Source: a bacterium (lineage in GTDB: Bacteria; Bacillota; Clostridia; Lachnospirales; Lachnospiraceae). From it: a stretch of DNA of 64,000 nt. The position numbers and the translations under genes were made by a program. This document shows, piece after piece, positions 60,583-64,000 of the stretch. The notes beneath the pieces are model-generated. The model was not told the DNA's origin and did not search any database. It saw only the letters and a list, made by a program, of their open reading frames with translations. Each line of letters starts with the position of its first letter. Position 1 is the stretch's first letter. The stretch is taken from positions 1-64,000 of the forward strand of contig SFRL01000014.1 in assembly GCA_004562765.1 (NCBI GenBank). The letters are read 5' to 3'.

Positions 60583-61518
60583 TCAATCCCCCTTCTTTGC
60601 CAGTCGGATCCTCGGGTCGATAATACCATACAGGATATCTACCACGAGCATGATACCGATGTACATCGCTGAATAAATAAAACTAAGTGCGATCACCACA
60701 TTATAGTCATTAGACTGGATCGCATTGACAAGCAGACTTCCGACGCCCGGAATAGAAAAGATCTTTTCCACCACGAGCGATCCCGTCATCAGATCCACAA
60801 TGAGCGGAGCCAGCACCGTGATGATAGGGATCAGTGCATTCCGGAGCGCATGTCGGAAAATAAGTGCCGCTCCGGACACACCTTTGCTCTCTGCCAACAG
60901 CATGTAATCACTGCCAAGCACCTCTAACATCTCGCTTCTTGTAAAACGCGCAATGGATGCCATCGTAAACATGGAAAGTGATACGCTCGGGAGGACACTG
61001 GATTTGAAAAGCGTATCCGCCGAAAACAGCATCGGAAACCAGCGGAGCTTAAATCCGAAATAGTAGCTCAATGCCAGCGCAAAAACATAAGACGGGACAG
61101 AAACGCCGATGACAGATATCACTGTCGCCAGTGAATCCCATATCGTATCATGTTTTAACGCTGCCAATAGTCCAAGCAACAGACCCGCCACCGCTCCGAT
61201 CAGAACCGCACACCCGCCGATACGGATGGAGATGGGCAGTCTGCTCTCGATCAGCTGCAGGATGGGTGTGTTTTTGGAAATGTTATAGCTGACACCCATA
61301 TCGCCGCGCATCATGTTTCCCACATATTTTACAAACTGTACCGGAACCGGCTGGTCCAGTCCGTATTTTTCAAAAAGTACCGCTCTCTGGTCATCATTCA
61401 GTTTTTCATCATTAAAAGGGGACCCCGGCATCAGATGCATCAGGATAAACAAAACAAGCAAAATAGCCAAGAGCGTAAACAGCGAGGTACCGATTCTTTT
61501 TAATGTATACTTTTTCAC
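60583..61518 (-). CDS. oppB: Oligopeptide ABC importer permease OppB
   Basis: A 311-residue membrane permease with six helices. The N-terminal helix LFTLLAILLVLFILMHLMPGSPF is followed by the permease core with the ATPase-contact loop ARFTRSEMLEVLGSDYMLLAESKGVSG. The start is GTG preceded by GGAGGGG. A terminator-like hairpin separates it from oppA, so oppBCDF may be expressed at a lower level than the binding protein. Confidence 0.93.
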   Translation of the reverse strand: MKKYTLKRIGTSLFTLLAILLVLFILMHLMPGSPFNDEKLNDDQRAVLFEKYGLDQPVPVQFVKYVGNMMRGDMGVSYNISKNTPILQLIESRLPISIRIGGCAVLIGAVAGLLLGLLAALKHDTIWDSLATVISVIGVSVPSYVFALALSYYFGFKLRWFPMLFSADTLFKSSVLPSVSLSMFTMASIARFTRSEMLEVLGSDYMLLAESKGVSGAALIFRHALRNALIPIITVLAPLIVDLMTGSLVVEKIFSIPGVGSLLVNAIQSNDYNVVIALSFIYSAMYIGIMLVVDILYGIIDPRIRLAKKGD

Positions 61519-61553
61519 CTTATCCCCTCCCGGTCTTTATGATCAACGATATT

Positions 61554-61593
61554 AAAAAGCCGCACTAAAGCAGATCACTTCAGTGCGGCTTTT
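61554..61593 (-). terminator. Intercistronic terminator between oppA and oppB
   Basis: AAAAGCCGCACT pairs perfectly with AGTGCGGCTTTT around a 16-base loop and ends in TTTTTAAT on the minus strand. Partial termination here would make binding protein mRNA more abundant than transporter mRNA. Confidence 0.85.
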
Positions 61594-61602
61594 CCACCAA
61601 AA

Positions 61603-63303
61603 TTACTCGGCTTTTACAGCGTTTTTATAAACTCGGTTTAAAGCAACCGGATGATACTCCACACCCGTTACCTTTGAGGAAAGCATCTCTGCGTTGCACT
61701 GCGTGTACAGCGGGAAAATGACTGCCTCATCCATCACGATCTGCTCTGCCTCGTACAGCTTTGCCCAGCGTCCTTCCGGATCGGTACACAGATCACCGGT
61801 GGTGCACTCTGCAATGATCGCGTCATAATCGGCATTGCTCCAGAAACCATAGTTGTTAGAGTTATCTGTTACCCACATGCCAAGGTATGTCATCGGATCT
61901 GCGTAGTCAGGTCCCCAGCGGGTCAGACCGATCTGGAAGTTTCCTTCCTGCATATCCTGTAATCTCTGCTTCTTGGGCTCAACAACAAGATTTAATGTCA
62001 GTCCCGGAAGTGTGGTCTCCCACTGCTCTTTGATAACCTGTGCGACCTTCTGGGGTGCGTCATCCGCATCCAGTACCATGTCCAGCGTGATCTCTGTGAC
62101 ACCAAGCTCGTCTAAGCCCTTCTGCCAGTACTCTGCTGCCTTTGCCGCGTCTGAAACACATGAATCAGCAAATTTAGACTGATCCTCTGAGAAATCAGAT
62201 CCGTCAGGACCGGCTGCGAACTGAGGCGGAACTGCTGTGTATGTAGGTGTAGAACCATCCTTTAAGACATCCGTCGTGATTGCCTCACGATCGATCGCCA
62301 TTGTCATTGCCTTGCGGATATTTAAGTTTGCAAGCTCCGGTACATCGCGCACATTGGGAGCCACATACCACATGTAACCTGCGCCGATGGATAAGAATTC
62401 CGGATCATCTTTTACCTGATCCACCTGCTCACCGTTGATGAGTGTCGTATCCAGATCACCTGCCTGATAACTCATCAGAGCCTGCTGTGAATCCTGGATG
62501 ACCTGATAGCTCAGACCTGCGATCTGAACCTTGTCCGCATCGTAGTAATCAGGGTTCTTGCTCAAGTGAATAGACGTTGCTGCCGGCTCATAGCTGTCAA
62601 GCACAAACGCACCGTTGGCAAGTGTTGTCTCCGGACTGGTTGCAAATGTATCTGCACAACTGTTGTAAAACTCCTCGTTCACCGGATAATAAGTCGGGAA
62701 ATACATCAGTGAGAGGAAATAGCTGACCGGAACATTCAGTTCTACCTGAAGTGTCTTATCATCTACAGCTGTCACACCCAGCTCACTCTTATCCTTCTCG
62801 CCTGCAATGATCTCTGCAGCGTTTTTCACCTGACCGATATCACTGAGCATGTAAGAATACTCACTTGCATTGTTCGGATCAACCGCTCTCTGCCAGCCAA
62901 ACACGAAGTCTGCGGCAGTAACCTGTGTTCCGTTGCTCCATTTTGCGTCCTCGCGAAGATGGAATGTATAAGTAAGACCATCGTCTGATACTTCATAAGA
63001 CTCTGCGATCGCCGGAACAGCCTGTCCGTCTGCATCCATCTGCATCAGACCGTCTGTAAAGTCTGCAATTACCTCAAAGGATGTACCATCCTGTCCGATC
63101 TGCGGGTCAATGGATTCTACCGGTGTCTCGATCATCACCTTTAAGTCCTCTCCGCTTACGCCTGCTGCTCCTTCCGCAGAAGCCTCTTCTGTACCTGATC
63201 CCTCTGCGGGCGCTTCTGCAGCATCAGAACCGCCACATCCTACAGGCCCCACCATCATGGAACAGGCCAGAAGGATCGCCAATGTCATTTTCTTTTTCTT
63301 CAT
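61603..63303 (-). CDS. oppA: Oligopeptide-binding lipoprotein OppA
   Basis: A 566-residue solute-binding lipoprotein of family 5 (SBP_bac_5). The signal peptide ends MMVGPVGCGG with lipid-modified Cys at 23, followed by an acidic/Ala-Gly linker. The mature fold includes DGLTYTFHLREDAKWSNGTQVTAADFVFGWQRAVDP, the family signature. It captures extracellular peptides for the OppBCDF channel. AGGAGG precedes the ATG and sits directly after a hairpin with eight T. A C69 dipeptidase gene lies upstream on the same strand, consistent with peptide nutrition. Confidence 0.95.
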   Translation of the reverse strand: MKKKKMTLAILLACSMMVGPVGCGGSDAAEAPAEGSGTEEASAEGAAGVSGEDLKVMIETPVESIDPQIGQDGTSFEVIADFTDGLMQMDADGQAVPAIAESYEVSDDGLTYTFHLREDAKWSNGTQVTAADFVFGWQRAVDPNNASEYSYMLSDIGQVKNAAEIIAGEKDKSELGVTAVDDKTLQVELNVPVSYFLSLMYFPTYYPVNEEFYNSCADTFATSPETTLANGAFVLDSYEPAATSIHLSKNPDYYDADKVQIAGLSYQVIQDSQQALMSYQAGDLDTTLINGEQVDQVKDDPEFLSIGAGYMWYVAPNVRDVPELANLNIRKAMTMAIDREAITTDVLKDGSTPTYTAVPPQFAAGPDGSDFSEDQSKFADSCVSDAAKAAEYWQKGLDELGVTEITLDMVLDADDAPQKVAQVIKEQWETTLPGLTLNLVVEPKKQRLQDMQEGNFQIGLTRWGPDYADPMTYLGMWVTDNSNNYGFWSNADYDAIIAECTTGDLCTDPEGRWAKLYEAEQIVMDEAVIFPLYTQCNAEMLSSKVTGVEYHPVALNRVYKNAVKAE

Positions 63304-63311
63304 AATATCTG

Positions 63312-63370
63312 CCTCCTAAAAAAAACTAACGCGAAGAAGCGCTCCACTCATTGGAACGCCCCCTCGCGTT
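63312..63370 (-). promoter_or_regulatory. Terminator-like leader hairpin at the 5' end of oppA mRNA
   Basis: On the minus strand AACGCGA pairs with TCGCGTT and GCGTTCCA with TGGAGCGC, followed by eight T (63318-63325). AGGAGG (63312-63317) follows immediately. The expected transcription start is at the foot of the hairpin. Confidence 0.8.
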
Positions 63371-63377
63371 GGTCATC

Positions 63378-63406
63378 AATATAGCACTCTATTTTTTGAA
63401 TTTCAA
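63378..63406 (-). promoter_or_regulatory. oppA sigma-A promoter
   Basis: TTGAAA, a 17-bp spacer and TATATT on the minus strand; transcription should start near 63371. Confidence 0.75.
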
Positions 63407-63503
63407 GGGTAACTACTGTTTTTTTACAAATTCCTAAAAAAATTAAGCATTTTGGGACATAGCCATAACAACTTCGCATGATTCCTGTCTAAGATTGTCA
63501 TGT

Positions 63504-64000
63504 CTACGCATCAGATCTCGCAAACGCATTCTTCATACGGCTGCTCAGTTCAAACAGCACCAGATTCAGTATCGCCTGCGTCTCTTTTTTCAACATTTTG
63601 GCAATCTCCCGGTTTGCCTCCATGCGCAGTGCCATTCGCTTTTCTTCTTCCGGCTCTTTCTCAAGAAGTTCATCATAACGTGCGATCAGTTCATGTCCCT
63701 TGGACATGACATGCTCCTGATATCGCTCAATATGAAAGATCGAACTGCGATAGGATGCATCCGCCATCGCCGCGATCAGACGGCTGGACCAGTAAAAATT
63801 GTCCGTAGAGACCTCTCCTGTTGTGTTAGACAGATATTCCGGAGTGTCCTCGACATCCGCATAAAAAGGAACCAGCGCATTGAATACATTGGATCCGTAT
63901 GCGATCCATTCTACGGGCGCATTGTGTGTCTTTTTGTCCGGACGCATCTGGATCACTGCGACAAAATCATTGCGGTTGATCCCCACCGGGCGGTATGTAC
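63504..64000 (-). CDS. C69-family dipeptidase, C-terminal part (runs off the window)
   Basis: The last ~165 residues of a peptidase C69 (PepD-like) protein. The fragment TYRPVGINRNDFVAVIQMRPD, then WIAYGSNVFNALVPFYADVEDTPEYL and YWSSRLIAAMADASYRSS, matches the distal part of these dipeptidases. The reading frame continues past base 64000, and the GTG at 63986 is an internal Val codon rather than a start. The N-terminal nucleophile Cys is outside the window. Its position ahead of the opp operon suggests cleavage of imported or external dipeptides. Confidence 0.82.
   Translation of the reverse strand, partial: TYRPVGINRNDFVAVIQMRPDKKTHNAPVEWIAYGSNVFNALVPFYADVEDTPEYLSNTTGEVSTDNFYWSSRLIAAMADASYRSSIFHIERYQEHVMSKGHELIARYDELLEKEPEEEKRMALRMEANREIAKMLKKETQAILNLVLFELSSRMKNAFARSDA

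Overview
The window looks like chromosomal core DNA from a spore-forming Clostridia, most likely a Lachnospiraceae. Several things point there: the sporulation block rqcP-yabP-yabQ-divIC-spoIIE, with spoVG, cotS-like and ytvI-like genes elsewhere; the paired glgC/glgD genes; T-box and SAM-I leaders; a CIRCE-controlled groESL; and a DnaD/DnaI-type helicase loader pair. No prophage, IS transposase, plasmid gene or CRISPR array is visible. The only RNA gene is one tRNA-Tyr.

Layout. 0.2-3 kb: AlkD-like repair protein, small alarmone synthetase, HdeD-like membrane protein, an unknown protein and tRNA-Tyr. 3.1-3.6 kb: two long hairpin repeats. 3.6-13.8 kb, minus strand: GH13 amylase, then ftsH-hpt-tilS-spoIIE-divIC-yabQ-yabP-rqcP-hup, the same order as around B. 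subtilis spoIIE. 13.9-21.8 kb: phosphosugar mutase, PEGA lipoprotein, CotS-like kinase, cca, a second repeat locus, and proS behind a proline T-box. 21.9-29.3 kb: DUF362 ferredoxin-like protein, RluA-type synthase, YtvI-like permease, two response regulators with a histidine kinase, and metK behind a SAM-I riboswitch. 29.3-31.9 kb: two divergent HD-GYP phosphodiesterases. 31.9-38.2 kb: murA, a heterodimeric ABC exporter and a PrsA-like foldase. 38.3-38.8 kb: third repeat locus. 38.8-46.5 kb: mfd, pth, a GlmU lacking its acetyltransferase half, spoVG, glgD and glgC. 46.8-51.7 kb, plus strand: murC, a DnaA-box cluster, DnaD-like and DnaI-like genes, prs. 51.7-57.4 kb: glycolipid glycosyltransferase, plsY, groESL, a LysR regulator and two small XRE regulators. 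57.5-63.3 kb: complete oppABCDF peptide importer. The window ends inside a C69 dipeptidase gene.

The most unusual content is non-coding. Three intergenic loci (3.15-3.62, 19.49-19.98 and 38.30-38.77 kb) carry a family of roughly 170-290 nt imperfect hairpins. Four type I copies share a conserved core and a 39-nt inner hairpin, while their long outer arms differ between copies yet stay self-complementary. That pattern suggests selection on a folded RNA or single-stranded DNA. A second hairpin type accompanies them, and locus 2 is the mirror image of locus 1. Other regulatory features worth checking are a spoIIE promoter with a 21-bp spacer and an overlapping 0A-box-like site, five DnaA boxes ahead of the helicase-loader operon, a leaderless HD-GYP mRNA, and a terminator-like hairpin placed at the expected 5' end of the oppA mRNA.
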